The translations under genes were made by a program, and so were the position numbers. DNA of 64,000 bases from Rhodocyclaceae bacterium. Lineage in GTDB: Bacteria; Pseudomonadota; Gammaproteobacteria; Burkholderiales; Rhodocyclaceae. The DNA lies in NCBI GenBank assembly GCA_023230455.1, contig JALNXH010000001.1, positions 1 to 64,000 on the forward strand, in the 5' to 3' direction. The notes under the pieces are model-generated. The model did not search any database. It worked only from the letters and a program-made list of their open reading frames with translations, and was not told the DNA's origin. Positions 56,084 to 64,000 of this stretch are shown in pieces (the stretch's first letter is position 1; each line of letters begins with the position of its first letter).

Positions 56084-57001
56084 TCAGTCTGCGAGGAAGT
56101 CCAGCACCGCAGGCACAAAGGTCCGGTGGTGCTGAAAGACGCCACCGTGCCCTGAATCCGGGTAGATCGTGAGCTTGGCATTCGGCAGACGGCGAGCCAT
56201 GTCGGCCGAAAGACTGCTGTCAACCATGAGGTCATGGTCGCCGTTCGCGACGAAAACCGGTTGCGTAATGACCGAGAGGTCGTCGGGCGGACTCAGCCCT
56301 GCGGTTCTGATGGCGTTCAGTTGGGCACGCCGCGCCTGTAGTGAGATGGGCTTGTCACGGTCCGTGGTGCGCTCTTTTAGCCGTGCGAAATAGTCCTTCG
56401 CGGCACGCTTACCTTCCGGGGTACGGGGAAAGAACAGGAAGTTCCTCGGGTCGCTCAGCGTGAGCGCTGCTTTGAGGTAAGCGACGACTGCGATTCTGTT
56501 GATCTTTTCGATCCCCCCGCCGCCTCTGGGCCCCGTTCCGGCAAGGACCATCCGACGTATGAGGTCAGGGGCCTGTAAAGCCATCATCTGCGCTACGCCG
56601 CCGCCCAGCGAAAACCCGAGAAGATCGACCTTCTTCAGTCCCAGCGCGCGAATGAAGGCGATGGCATCCCGCCCCATCTCCTCGATGGTATGCGGCACCG
56701 ATCCTCCCGATGCGCCCACCCCGCAGTTATCGAATGCGATCACCCGACGCTGCACGGCGATACCGTCGATAACACGCGGGTCCCAATCGTCGAGCACGGC
56801 CATCAGGTGGTGCAGGAAGACCACCGGCACACCAGAATTGGGACCCAGTTCGCGATAGGCGAAAGGTATCCCGCCAACGTTAATCGTGCGGGTTGGCACA
56901 TTTTTCCACTGCACCTGACTCATCGCACGCTCCGCCACGGCTTCGCCGATGCCTGAAGATGCCGCCGTTACCCGGGCGACTCCGCTATTGTTCTTGCTCA
57001 T
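56084..57001 (-). CDS. Alpha/beta hydrolase, with an SDR-like N-terminal scrap
   Basis: 305 residues from ATG 57001. Residues 1-26 (MSKNNSGVARVTAASSGIGE) read like the NAD loop of a short-chain dehydrogenase, not of a hydrolase. The real hydrolase begins at about M27 (ATG 56923): NVGGIPFAYRELGPNSGVPV, nucleophile GFSLGGG, and a late YPDSGHGGVFQHH with catalytic His. Similar to proline-iminopeptidase or haloperoxidase-type hydrolases. The N-terminal scrap suggests a deletion that joined two genes. It is divergent from an HxlR regulator. Confidence 0.88.
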   Translation of the reverse strand: MSKNNSGVARVTAASSGIGEAVAERAMSQVQWKNVPTRTINVGGIPFAYRELGPNSGVPVVFLHHLMAVLDDWDPRVIDGIAVQRRVIAFDNCGVGASGGSVPHTIEEMGRDAIAFIRALGLKKVDLLGFSLGGGVAQMMALQAPDLIRRMVLAGTGPRGGGGIEKINRIAVVAYLKAALTLSDPRNFLFFPRTPEGKRAAKDYFARLKERTTDRDKPISLQARRAQLNAIRTAGLSPPDDLSVITQPVFVANGDHDLMVDSSLSADMARRLPNAKLTIYPDSGHGGVFQHHRTFVPAVLDFLAD

Positions 57002-57044
57002 GAATCAACTCTCCATATGAGGTGGATTGCCTGTCGCCAAAGTG

Positions 57045-57102
57045 TTACTATCAAATCGAAAGCAACGATACTACTAATTTGAAAGTAAGTCACTATCAAA
57101 AC
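57045..57102. promoter_or_regulatory. Candidate HxlR operator
   Basis: TTACTATCAAAT (57045-57056) and ATTTGAAAGTAA (57077-57088) form an inverted pair with one mismatch. A further CACTATCAAAAC follows at 57091-57102. It sits in the divergent gap between the hydrolase and HxlR genes. Confidence 0.5.
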
Positions 57103-57105
57103 AGT

Positions 57106-57549
57106 ATGGACAGCGAAAATAGTTGCAATGAGCCCTGCCCAATCGCGCGCAGCCTGGCGTTCGCTGGCGACGCGTGGAGCATATTGATCCTGCGGGACGC
57201 CCATGCCGGCCTCACGCGCTTTGATCAATTCCGGAAAAGCCTGGGCATCGCACCGACGATCCTGACTCGGCGGCTGGCGACGCTGACTGAAGAGGGGTTG
57301 TTAGAGAAACGGCGCTACTCGGAGCATCCTCCGCGCGAGGAGTATCTACTCACCGCGGCCGGGCGCGATTTTCTGCCGGTGCTCTTCATGATTGCCGCGT
57401 GGGGACGCCAATATCGGGGCGGCGGCAAATTGGTTCGCTTTTTCGACGAGGAAACTGGAACGGAAATCAAAGCCGTGGCGGTGGATGAAGTCACAGGGGC
57501 GAAGATTGGGACTCGCCCCATGCGCATGGTCACGCCAGATGAAAGCTGA
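57106..57549 (+). CDS. HxlR-family regulator
   Basis: 147 residues from ATG 57106. CNEPCPIARSLAFAGDAWSI, then LILRDAHAGLTRFDQFRKSL, GIAPTILTRRLATLTEEGLL and EKRRYSEHPPREEYLLTAAG: the classical HxlR winged helix with an N-terminal Cys that in relatives senses aldehydes, quinones or oxidants. It probably represses or activates the divergent hydrolase/oxidoreductase/SDR genes. The upstream extension crosses the operator and is not used. Confidence 0.92.
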   Translation: MDSENSCNEPCPIARSLAFAGDAWSILILRDAHAGLTRFDQFRKSLGIAPTILTRRLATLTEEGLLEKRRYSEHPPREEYLLTAAGRDFLPVLFMIAAWGRQYRGGGKLVRFFDEETGTEIKAVAVDEVTGAKIGTRPMRMVTPDES

Positions 57550-57573
57550 CAGGCGAATTGACAGACCCGATGG

Positions 57574-58185
57574 CTAAACCGCGAGCGGGGCATTCTCCAG
57601 CGACTGCCACAGATACCACGAAGCCACCGAGCAGTAAGGCTGCCAGCGTTCGCCCATGGCTTCGAGGCCGAACTCCGGATAGAGGAGCGTAGCGGCCCGC
57701 CGTAGGCCGGCGTCGCCAAGCGACAGCACGTTCGCCCGCTGTAGGCCGAAGATCAGAAACATTTCCGCCGTCCATTGGCCAATGCCCGGCAACGCCACCA
57801 GCGCGGCCGCCGCCTCGGCATCGGAACAGCGACGCAGCGCGGCAAAGTTCAACTCGCGCCGCGACACCCGGCCCGCGAGCTCATGCAGATAGCGCACCTT
57901 GGCGTTGGACAGGCCGGCCGCGCGCAGAGCATCCGGGGGCGCCGCCAGCAGCCGTTGCGCGCCGAGCGGCCCACCGAGGACCTGCCGGACGCGGGCCTCG
58001 ATGGCGGCTGCCGCCTTGACCGACAGTTGCTGGCCGATGATGGCGCCCGCCAGCGTCTGAAAAGGAGGACGACGCGCTGCGTGCAGACGGCTCGGGCCAT
58101 ACTGCCCGATCAACCGGCCCATGATCGGGTCGCGCCGCCCGAGGTAGCGTTCGGCTTCCAGGGTCGTTTCCGCAGTCAGCCGCAT
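57574..58185 (-). CDS. AlkA-type DNA-3-methyladenine glycosylase
   Basis: A 203-residue HhH-GPD base-excision enzyme lacking the AlkA N-terminal domain. PFQTLAGAIIGQQLSVKAAA, then VALPGIGQWTAEMFLIFGLQ (helix-hairpin-helix) and VLSLGDAGLRRAATLLYP with the catalytic Asp. It removes alkylated bases. It lies 24 bases from the convergent HxlR gene and is divergent from hrcA. Confidence 0.92.
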   Translation of the reverse strand: MRLTAETTLEAERYLGRRDPIMGRLIGQYGPSRLHAARRPPFQTLAGAIIGQQLSVKAAAAIEARVRQVLGGPLGAQRLLAAPPDALRAAGLSNAKVRYLHELAGRVSRRELNFAALRRCSDAEAAAALVALPGIGQWTAEMFLIFGLQRANVLSLGDAGLRRAATLLYPEFGLEAMGERWQPYCSVASWYLWQSLENAPLAV

Positions 58186-58281
58186 GGGCCGTTTCTCCTC
58201 GGTATCGGGGACCGCCGGGCAACGGCGGATCGGACTCCGATTGTAGAGCGCCCGGCGCACGCTTTTCGCTACAATCGCTGC

Positions 58282-59301
58282 ATGCTCGACGCTCGTGCCC
58301 AGACCCTCCTCAAGACGCTCATCGAACGCTATATCGCGGAAGGTCAGCCGGTGGGTTCGCGCACGCTGTCGAAATATTCCGGCCTCGAACTGTCTCCGGC
58401 CAGCATCCGCAACGTGATGTCCGACCTGGAGGAAATGGGCTTCATCACCAGCCCGCACACCTCCGCCGGCCGCGTGCCGACGCCGTTGGGCTACCGCTTG
58501 TTCGTCGACACTCTGCTCACCGTCAAGCCGCTACAGCGCCAGGAACTCAGCGACCTGAAGGGCGCGATCCAGCCCGACCAGCCGCAGCGCGTGATCAGCC
58601 ATGCCTCGCAACTGCTCTCGCAACTGACCCATTTTGCCGGCGTGGTCATCGCTCCACGCCGCGCGTTGCCGCGCATCCGTCAGGTCGAATTCCTCAATCT
58701 CGCCGACAAACGCATCCTGCTGATCATCGTCACCGCCGACGGCGAAGTGCAGAACCGCATGCTGTTCACCCAGCGGGTGTACACCCCCGGGGAACTGGCC
58801 GAAGCCGCCAACTATTTCAACCAGAACTGCCTCGGCCTGGATTTCGAGCAGATTCGCACCCGCCTGCGCGACGAACTGCGCCAGCTCAGCAGCGACATGA
58901 GCGAATTGATGTCGGCGGCGGCGCAGGCCGGCAACGAGGTGGTGGCCGATACGTCGTCGCAATACGTGATCAGCGGCGAGCGCAATCTGCTCGACGTGGA
59001 CGATCTCTCCTCCAACATGGCGCGGCTGCGGCAACTGTTCGCCCTGTTCGAGCAGAAGACCTCGCTGGCTCAGCTGCTGGAGTTTTCCAACCGCGCCGAA
59101 GGCGTCCAGGTCTTCATCGGCGGCGAATCCGGCATCGCCCCGCTCGACGAATGCAGCGTGGTCGCCGCGCCCTACGAGGTGGACGGCGAAGTGGTCGGTA
59201 CGGTGGGCGTGATCGGCCCGACGCGGATGGCCTACGAACGGGTGATCCCGATCGTCGACATCACCGCGAAATTGATCGCCTCCGCGCTCTCCTCCCACTG
59301 A
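58282..59301 (+). CDS. hrcA: HrcA, heat-shock repressor
   Basis: A 339-residue repressor of groESL/dnaK-type operons through CIRCE sites. The winged helix is at 1-75: LKTLIERYIAEGQPVGSRTL, SKYSGLELSPASIRNVMSDL, EEMGFITSPHTSAGRVPTPL. The C-terminal GAF-like domain has HFAGVVIAPRRALPRIRQVE and PYEVDGEVVGTVGVIGPTRM. No CIRCE element was found in the window. Followed by hemH after 8 bases. Confidence 0.96.
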   Translation: MLDARAQTLLKTLIERYIAEGQPVGSRTLSKYSGLELSPASIRNVMSDLEEMGFITSPHTSAGRVPTPLGYRLFVDTLLTVKPLQRQELSDLKGAIQPDQPQRVISHASQLLSQLTHFAGVVIAPRRALPRIRQVEFLNLADKRILLIIVTADGEVQNRMLFTQRVYTPGELAEAANYFNQNCLGLDFEQIRTRLRDELRQLSSDMSELMSAAAQAGNEVVADTSSQYVISGERNLLDVDDLSSNMARLRQLFALFEQKTSLAQLLEFSNRAEGVQVFIGGESGIAPLDECSVVAAPYEVDGEVVGTVGVIGPTRMAYERVIPIVDITAKLIASALSSH

Positions 59302-59309
59302 TCCGATTC

Positions 59310-60359
59310 ATGCCCCGTTTTCGCCCCGAGCCGGCCCATCCGGCAAACCCGGCCGATGCGCACACCGCCATCCTGCTGGTCAATCTCGGCACCCCCGAGG
59401 CACCGACCGCAGCGGCGCTGCGCCGCTACCTGCGGCAATTCCTCTCCGACCCGCGGGTGGTGGAGATTCCACGGCCGATCTGGTGGCTGGTACTCAACGG
59501 CATCATCCTCAACACCCGCCCGGCCAAGTCGGCGCGCAAATATGCCCAGGTGTGGATGCCCGAGGGATCGCCGCTCAAGGTGCATACAGAACGCCAGGCC
59601 AAGCTGCTCGCCGGCCTGCTCGGCGAACGCGGTGCCAGAGGCCTGCGCGTCGAATGGGCGATGCGTTACGGCGCCCCGTCGATCGGCGACACGCTCGACC
59701 GGCTGAAGGCCGCAGGCTGCCAACGGATCCTCATCGTGCCGCTCTACCCGCAGTACGCCGCGTCGACCACCGCCAGCGTGATGGACGAGGTAGCCGGGTG
59801 GATGCGCAGCGTGCGCAACCTGCCGCAACTCGATTTTGTCCGCGACTACCACGACCATCCGCGCTACATCGCGGCGCTGGCCGCCAGCGTACGCCGTCAC
59901 TGGGCCGACAACGGCCAGGCGGAAAAACTGGTGATGAGCTTCCACGGCCTGCCCCAGCGCAGCAGCGAACTCGGCGACCCCTATCAGACCGAGTGCCTCG
60001 CCACGGCGCGGCTGCTCGCGCAGGCGCTGAACCTCGCCGAAGACCGCTGCCTGGTCACGTTTCAGTCGCGCTTCGGACCGGCCAAATGGCTACAGCCCTA
60101 CACCCAGCCGACACTGGAAAGACTGGCGCGCGAAGGCGTCAAGTCGGTCGACCTGGTCTGCCCCGGTTTCGTCGCCGACTGCCTGGAAACCCTGGAGGAA
60201 ATCGCCATCGAATGCCGCAGTGCATTTCTCGCCGAGGGCGGGCAGACGTTCAACTACATTCCCTGTCTCAATGAGAATCCGGCCTGGATCGACGCATTGG
60301 CCGACATCTCCCTTGCGCGCTTGAACAATCGCTCAACAGCCGCCGAGTCCAACCGCTGA
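59310..60359 (+). CDS. hemH: HemH, ferrochelatase
   Basis: A 349-residue enzyme that inserts iron into protoporphyrin IX, the last step of heme synthesis. AILLVNLGTPEAPTAAALRR, then LYPQYAASTTASVMDEV, the active-site His in SFHGLPQRSSELGDPYQTEC, FQSRFGPAKWLQPYT and CPGFVADCLETLEEI with the catalytic Glu. Complete; co-transcribed with hrcA, an arrangement common in Betaproteobacteria. Confidence 0.96.
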   Translation: MPRFRPEPAHPANPADAHTAILLVNLGTPEAPTAAALRRYLRQFLSDPRVVEIPRPIWWLVLNGIILNTRPAKSARKYAQVWMPEGSPLKVHTERQAKLLAGLLGERGARGLRVEWAMRYGAPSIGDTLDRLKAAGCQRILIVPLYPQYAASTTASVMDEVAGWMRSVRNLPQLDFVRDYHDHPRYIAALAASVRRHWADNGQAEKLVMSFHGLPQRSSELGDPYQTECLATARLLAQALNLAEDRCLVTFQSRFGPAKWLQPYTQPTLERLAREGVKSVDLVCPGFVADCLETLEEIAIECRSAFLAEGGQTFNYIPCLNENPAWIDALADISLARLNNRSTAAESNR

Positions 60360-60363
60360 GCCG

Positions 60364-61575
60364 CTACGGGGCAGAGGGCTTCTGCCGCCAGCCGAAGCCT
60401 GCGATGGCGATAGCGCAGAGTTGGACCCCAACCAGCGTCGCCACCGTTGCCATCCAGCCGCCGGCCATGTAAGCGGCGCCGCAGATTCCCGCACCCAACG
60501 CACCGCCGCCGTAATAGGCCATGTTGTAGAGGCCGGAGGCCAGCGAACGGCCTTCGCCAACGCGGGCGGCAATGAAGCTGATCGCTGCCGCCTGGGCAAA
60601 AAACACCCCACAGGCGCACAGCGCCAGCCCGACCACCACCGCCGCCAGCGACACAATCAGGGTCAGCGCGATGCCGCCAATGGCAGTGACCATCGCCGCC
60701 ATCAATACCGCCCGATAGCCGAAGCGATGCAGTGCCCGGCCGCCCAGCGGCGTCACCACCACGCCGAGCAAGTACACGCAGAAGACGTTGGCCAGCCCTG
60801 CCGTGGTCAGCTCGAACGGCGGCGCGGCAAGCAGGACGCTGACGTAGGTGAAACAGCCGATCAAGGAAAACAGCACGCAGAAGCCCACCGCGCAGGCGGC
60901 CAAAAGCGAACGGTTGCACAGATGCCGGCCGAGCACCCGCAACGTTTCGCCCAGATGGCGGTTGGCACGGAAACGTCGCGAAGCGGGCAGCCCCCACAAA
61001 GCGGCGGCGCAGCCGACCAGATTGAGCGCAGCCAACAGCACGAATGCCGCGCGCCAGCCCAGCCAGGCGCCGGCATGGCCGGTGATCATGCGCCCGGCGA
61101 AGCCGCCCAGCACCGCGCCGGAAATGTAGGCGGACATCATGCGCGCGGTATCGCGGCCGTCGAATTCCTCGCCGATATAGGCCATCAGCACCACGGTGAT
61201 GCCGGGAATCGCCAACCCCTGGAGAAAGCGCAGCACGACCACCGCATCGATGCTATCGGCGAGGTAGATCGCCGCCGTCGGCAGCGTCAGCAGCAGGATC
61301 GACACAATCAGCACGCTCTTGCGCCCAACGGCATCGGAGAGCATGCCGACGAAGGGCGAGAGCAGCGCGACGGCCAGCACCGTGGCACCCACCGTGGCGC
61401 CCGCCGCCGCCGCGGTGGCGTTGAAATCGCTCATCAGCAGCGGAATCACCGCCTGGATCGAATACACATTGACGAAGGCGAAAAAGCCGATCAGCCAGAT
61501 GATCGGCCGCAGGCGTCGCGGCGGAGCAACAAACGGTGGAGGTGAAACAGGCGCAGACGGCATGAGGGGAAGCAA
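60364..61575 (-). CDS. MFS transporter (YnfM-like)
   Basis: A 403-residue carrier with 12 predicted membrane helices. LIGFFAFVNVYSIQAVIPLL opens helix 1. The MFS motif A-like loop is SPFVGMLSDAVGRKSVLIVS (about residues 73-92). GLAIPGITVVLMAYIGEEFD lies in helix 4. The substrate is not deducible; arabinose- or multidrug-efflux-like relatives exist. A shorter start at 61563 is possible. It ends 4 bases from hemH (convergent). Confidence 0.88.
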   Translation of the reverse strand: MLPLMPSAPVSPPPFVAPPRRLRPIIWLIGFFAFVNVYSIQAVIPLLMSDFNATAAAAGATVGATVLAVALLSPFVGMLSDAVGRKSVLIVSILLLTLPTAAIYLADSIDAVVVLRFLQGLAIPGITVVLMAYIGEEFDGRDTARMMSAYISGAVLGGFAGRMITGHAGAWLGWRAAFVLLAALNLVGCAAALWGLPASRRFRANRHLGETLRVLGRHLCNRSLLAACAVGFCVLFSLIGCFTYVSVLLAAPPFELTTAGLANVFCVYLLGVVVTPLGGRALHRFGYRAVLMAAMVTAIGGIALTLIVSLAAVVVGLALCACGVFFAQAAAISFIAARVGEGRSLASGLYNMAYYGGGALGAGICGAAYMAGGWMATVATLVGVQLCAIAIAGFGWRQKPSAP

Positions 61576-61699
61576 CGAAAGAGTTCAGGCCGCTACCTTA
61601 ACCCGCCGTCGCCGCTTGCGGGGAATCCTCACCCCGGCACGCCCCTTGAAAGCGGCCGCCACGCCCGCATATCCATCGCATCCCCTGTAGGAACACGCC

Positions 61700-62140
61700 A
61701 TGACCGCCCACGAAACGCTGATCGTCGTCTGCCCCCATTGCAACGCCCCGAACCGCCTGCCGGCGCAGCGTCTCGCCGACAGCGGCAACTGCGGCAAATG
61801 CAAGGCGGCGCTGTTTGTCGGAGAGCCGCTAGAACTCACCCACCGCAACTTCGACACCCACATCGGCCACTCCGGATTGCCGGTGGTGGTGGATTTCTGG
61901 GCGCCCTGGTGCGGCCCCTGCCGCTCGATGGCGCCCGCCTTCGCCGAGGCCTGCCGCACGCTCGAACCGCGCTTCCGCCTGGCCAAGGTCAATACGGAAG
62001 AAGAACAGGCGCTGGCCGCACGCTTCGCCATCCGCAGCATTCCGACCCTGATCATTTTCCAACTGGGGCACGAAGTCGCACGGCAGAGCGGCGCCATGGG
62101 CGGCGCCGACCTCATGCGCTGGATTCAATCCCGGCGCTAA
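61700..62140 (+). CDS. trxC: Thioredoxin 2 (TrxC)
   Basis: A 146-residue thioredoxin with a zinc-binding N-terminus (CPHC-x15-CGKC: VCPHCNAPN, NCGKCKAAL) and the thioredoxin active site WAPWCGPCRSM. FAIRSIPTLIIFQLGHEVAR supplies the cis-Pro. The zinc finger marks it as TrxC, usually part of the oxidative-stress response. Confidence 0.96.
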   Translation: MTAHETLIVVCPHCNAPNRLPAQRLADSGNCGKCKAALFVGEPLELTHRNFDTHIGHSGLPVVVDFWAPWCGPCRSMAPAFAEACRTLEPRFRLAKVNTEEEQALAARFAIRSIPTLIIFQLGHEVARQSGAMGGADLMRWIQSRR

Positions 62141-62251
62141 GCCAATGTTTTATTAAACACATCTAAATTCAGCTAAAACGCCGGTAAAAATACCGCTCAA
62201 GCCTGCATCGATGCGGTCGTTGACTGGGTCTCACCCCTTAGGACAACGGCC

Positions 62252-63277
62252 ATGAAAATCGCCAGCGCAACCCTCTCGATGCAGGCCAGCCATCAATTTG
62301 CCCGTTATCACGAGGAATCCGAGTCGCTCAAGGTGTGGGTGGGCACACGCGCCGCCGCAGCAAACCCGGCGCCCTCCTCGGTGGTCCACCTTTCGCCCCA
62401 GGCGCAGGCCGCGAGCATGACGGAAGAAGAATCCGATCCGAGACCCGGGGAAGACGCGCGACTGACGCTCATCCGGCAGATGATCGAGATGCTCACCGGC
62501 CGACCGATCCGCCTGCTCACCCTCGGCGATCTGCAATCTGGCACGCCACCCATCGACCTGCCCGCCCCGAATGCGGCCGCGGCGCAGCCAGCGGCACGTG
62601 TCCCGGCCGGCTACGGCATCGAATACGACTACCACGCGGTGGAAAGCGAGAGCGAATGGACCACCTTCTCGGCCAGCGGCACGATCCAGACCGCCGACGG
62701 CCGCGCCCTTGAATTCAGCATCGACCTGTCGATGCGGCGCAGTTTCAGCCGTGAAACCAACATCAGCCTGCGTGCCGGCGACGCGGTGCGCAAGGATCCG
62801 CTGGTGATCAATTTCGACGGCACAGCGGCGCAGCTCGCCGACCAACGCTTCGGCTTCGATCTGTTCGGCGACGGCAACACGGTACCCATCGCTCAGCTGA
62901 CCGGTCAGAGCGGCTATCTTGCGCTGGACCGCAACGGCAACGGCCGTATCGACGACGGCCGTGAGCTGTTCGGGCCGGCAAGCGGCAGCGGCTTTGCCGA
63001 ACTCGGCGCGCTCGACCAGGACGGCAACGGCTGGATCGACGAAAACGATGCCGCCTTCGCCAAGCTGAGAATCTGGAGCCCCGACGGCAACGGCCGGGGA
63101 GAACTCTCGACCCTCGCCCGACACGGCGTCGGCGCGCTATTCACCGGCCAGGTCGCCACCCCCTTCGATCTGCGCGGCAACGCCAACAGCGACCTCGGCC
63201 GGATTGCGGCGAGCGGGCTGTATCTCGGCGAAGACGGTCGCGCCGGCACCTTGCAGGAAGTCGACCTGAGCATCTAA
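62252..63277 (+). CDS. EF-hand-containing protein of unknown function
   Basis: A 341-residue protein, no signal peptide. EF-hand-like calcium loops: DRNGNGRIDDGRELFG (~227-242), DQDGNGWIDENDAAF (~255-269) and a weaker SPDGNGRGEL. Residues 130-190 form a beta-rich domain (EWTTFSASGTIQTADGRALE, FSIDLSMRR). Proteins of this design are common in polar beta-proteobacteria and are often cell-surface or signalling related; function unknown. It lies alone between trxC and grpE. Confidence 0.8.
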   Translation: MKIASATLSMQASHQFARYHEESESLKVWVGTRAAAANPAPSSVVHLSPQAQAASMTEEESDPRPGEDARLTLIRQMIEMLTGRPIRLLTLGDLQSGTPPIDLPAPNAAAAQPAARVPAGYGIEYDYHAVESESEWTTFSASGTIQTADGRALEFSIDLSMRRSFSRETNISLRAGDAVRKDPLVINFDGTAAQLADQRFGFDLFGDGNTVPIAQLTGQSGYLALDRNGNGRIDDGRELFGPASGSGFAELGALDQDGNGWIDENDAAFAKLRIWSPDGNGRGELSTLARHGVGALFTGQVATPFDLRGNANSDLGRIAASGLYLGEDGRAGTLQEVDLSI

Positions 63278-63326
63278 GCAACGGTCCCGCCCCATGCAGG
63301 GCGCCGGAAAATAATTCCGCGGGGAC

Positions 63327-63356
63327 ACTTGAAAGCGGGCGATCGGCCGCCATATG
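63327..63356 (+). promoter_or_regulatory. Probable sigma-32 heat-shock promoter of grpE
   Basis: CTTGAAA at 63328-63334 (-35) and GCCATAT near 63349-63355 (-10) with a 14-base spacer, close to CTTGAA-N13-17-CCCCATNT. It lies about 33 bases upstream of the grpE ATG. Confidence 0.6.
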
Positions 63357-63388
63357 GAGGCGATCATCCTCGTTACGCCCCTTTAGCC

Positions 63389-63934
63389 ATGTCGGAAAAC
63401 CCCGAATCCCTGCTCCCCGAGCACGATGCCGTTCCCATTGAAGCCCCGGCCGCGACCACCGAGCCGGAAATCATGCCGAGCCTGGAGGAAATGCTCAAGG
63501 CCGCCGAATTGAAGGCCAGCGAGCATCACGATGCCTGGCTGCGCGCCAAGGCGGAGAGCGAGAATATCCGCCGCCGCGCCCAGGAAGACATCGCCAAGGC
63601 AGGCAAGTTCGCCGTCGAACGCTTCGCCGGTGAACTGCTGGCAGTAAAGGACAGTCTGGAAGCCGCGCTGGCCAACGAAAACCAGAGCGCCGAAGCGCTC
63701 AAGTCCGGCGTCGAACTGACCCTCAAGCAACTGGTCGCGGCGTTCGAGAAATCCAGCCTGAACGAACTCAGCCCGCTCGGCGAGAAATTCGATCCGCACA
63801 AGCACCAGGCCATCGGCCAACTCGAAGCCGAGGGTGAACCGAACACCGTGCTCAACGTGCTGCAAAAAGGCTACGTGCTCCACGAACGGGTGATCCGCCC
63901 GGCGCTGGTGATGGTTTCCAAAGCCAAGGCTTGA
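63389..63934 (+). CDS. grpE: GrpE, DnaK nucleotide-exchange factor
   Basis: 181 residues from ATG 63389. A long helix (LEEMLKAAELKASEHHDAWL RAKAESEN) and the C-terminal beta domain with GEKFDPHKHQAIGQLEAEGE, then VLQKGYVLHERVIRPALVMV, are classic GrpE. It releases ADP from DnaK. The last bases of the window carry an AGAGGA ribosome-site-like motif, so dnaK probably begins just outside. Confidence 0.96.
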   Translation: MSENPESLLPEHDAVPIEAPAATTEPEIMPSLEEMLKAAELKASEHHDAWLRAKAESENIRRRAQEDIAKAGKFAVERFAGELLAVKDSLEAALANENQSAEALKSGVELTLKQLVAAFEKSSLNELSPLGEKFDPHKHQAIGQLEAEGEPNTVLNVLQKGYVLHERVIRPALVMVSKAKA

Positions 63935-64000
63935 AATCCGGGTCACAAACCCAACTTAAGCAACAGGTTAATTATTGCGGGGAGCGTGGCATAAAGAGGA

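Noticed and set aside
1..64000. CRISPR array
   Set aside because: No series of regularly spaced direct repeats was seen; the repeats present are REP-like palindromes, inverted pairs or a single 61-bp duplication.

Overview
The window is high-GC DNA that looks like a Rhodocyclales-type betaproteobacterium. The lineage is inferred from the hrcA-hemH...grpE layout, an Mla-type transport operon next to ppx/ppk, an ETF-QO gene, and an Azotobacter/Azoarcus-like order of nif genes. No rRNA gene is present to confirm it.

Region 1 (1-2228) is an accessory strip. It holds the 3' end of an IS5-type transposase, the tail of a toxin gene with its intact antitoxin, a YefM/YoeB-like pair and a RelE/HigA-like pair. 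A 61-bp direct repeat flanks the last pair, and its second copy ends exactly where the nifB sigma-54 promoter begins.

Region 2 (2228-31079) is a nearly complete Mo-nitrogenase cluster. It carries nifB-fdxN-nifO-fdx-draG-hemerythrin; draT and a SIR2-like gene on the minus strand; nifHDKT-fdx-nafY and three accessory genes; nifQ (minus); nifE-nif11; nifNX-rseC-DUF269-DUF683-fdxB with two unknown genes; and nif-iscA-nifUSV-cysE-nifW-nifZ-nifM. I read seven -24/-12 promoters (nifB, SIR2-like, nifH, nifQ, nifE, nifN, iscA) and five perfect TGT-N10-ACA NifA sites plus one near match. The sites share an extended form TGTCG-N6-CGACA. nifA, nifL and rpoN are not in the window. DraT/DraG point to post-translational switching of NifH by ADP-ribosylation at Arg102. 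A minus-strand ATPase gene with its own palindromic operator lies between nifE/nif11 and nifN, and nifN has its own NifA/sigma-54 promoter.

Region 3 (31140-35220) is again accessory: the C-terminal piece of an Rhs/YD-repeat-type toxin (LysM, membrane segments, lipase), an ankyrin lipoprotein that may be its immunity protein, a REP-associated Y1 transposase bounded by a perfect 18-bp inverted repeat, and tRNA-Asp. REP-like palindromes of one family occur at five places in the nif cluster. Two of them are read in frame as part of NifV and CysE.

Region 4 (35300-64000) is mostly chromosomal housekeeping: ETF-QO, an MBL hydrolase, a ppx-mlaE-mlaF-mlaD-lipoprotein operon divergent from ppk1, relA, a GST, membrane and TfoX proteins, an AlkA-like glycosylase, hrcA, hemH, an MFS carrier, trxC, an EF-hand protein and grpE, with dnaK probably just beyond the end. 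Two small catabolic or redox islands interrupt it. One is an aromatic-degradation set (VOC dioxygenase, SnoaL-like protein, two FAD monooxygenases, TetR; 45146-50259). The other is an SDR/quinone reductase/hydrolase set divergent from an HxlR regulator (54212-57549).
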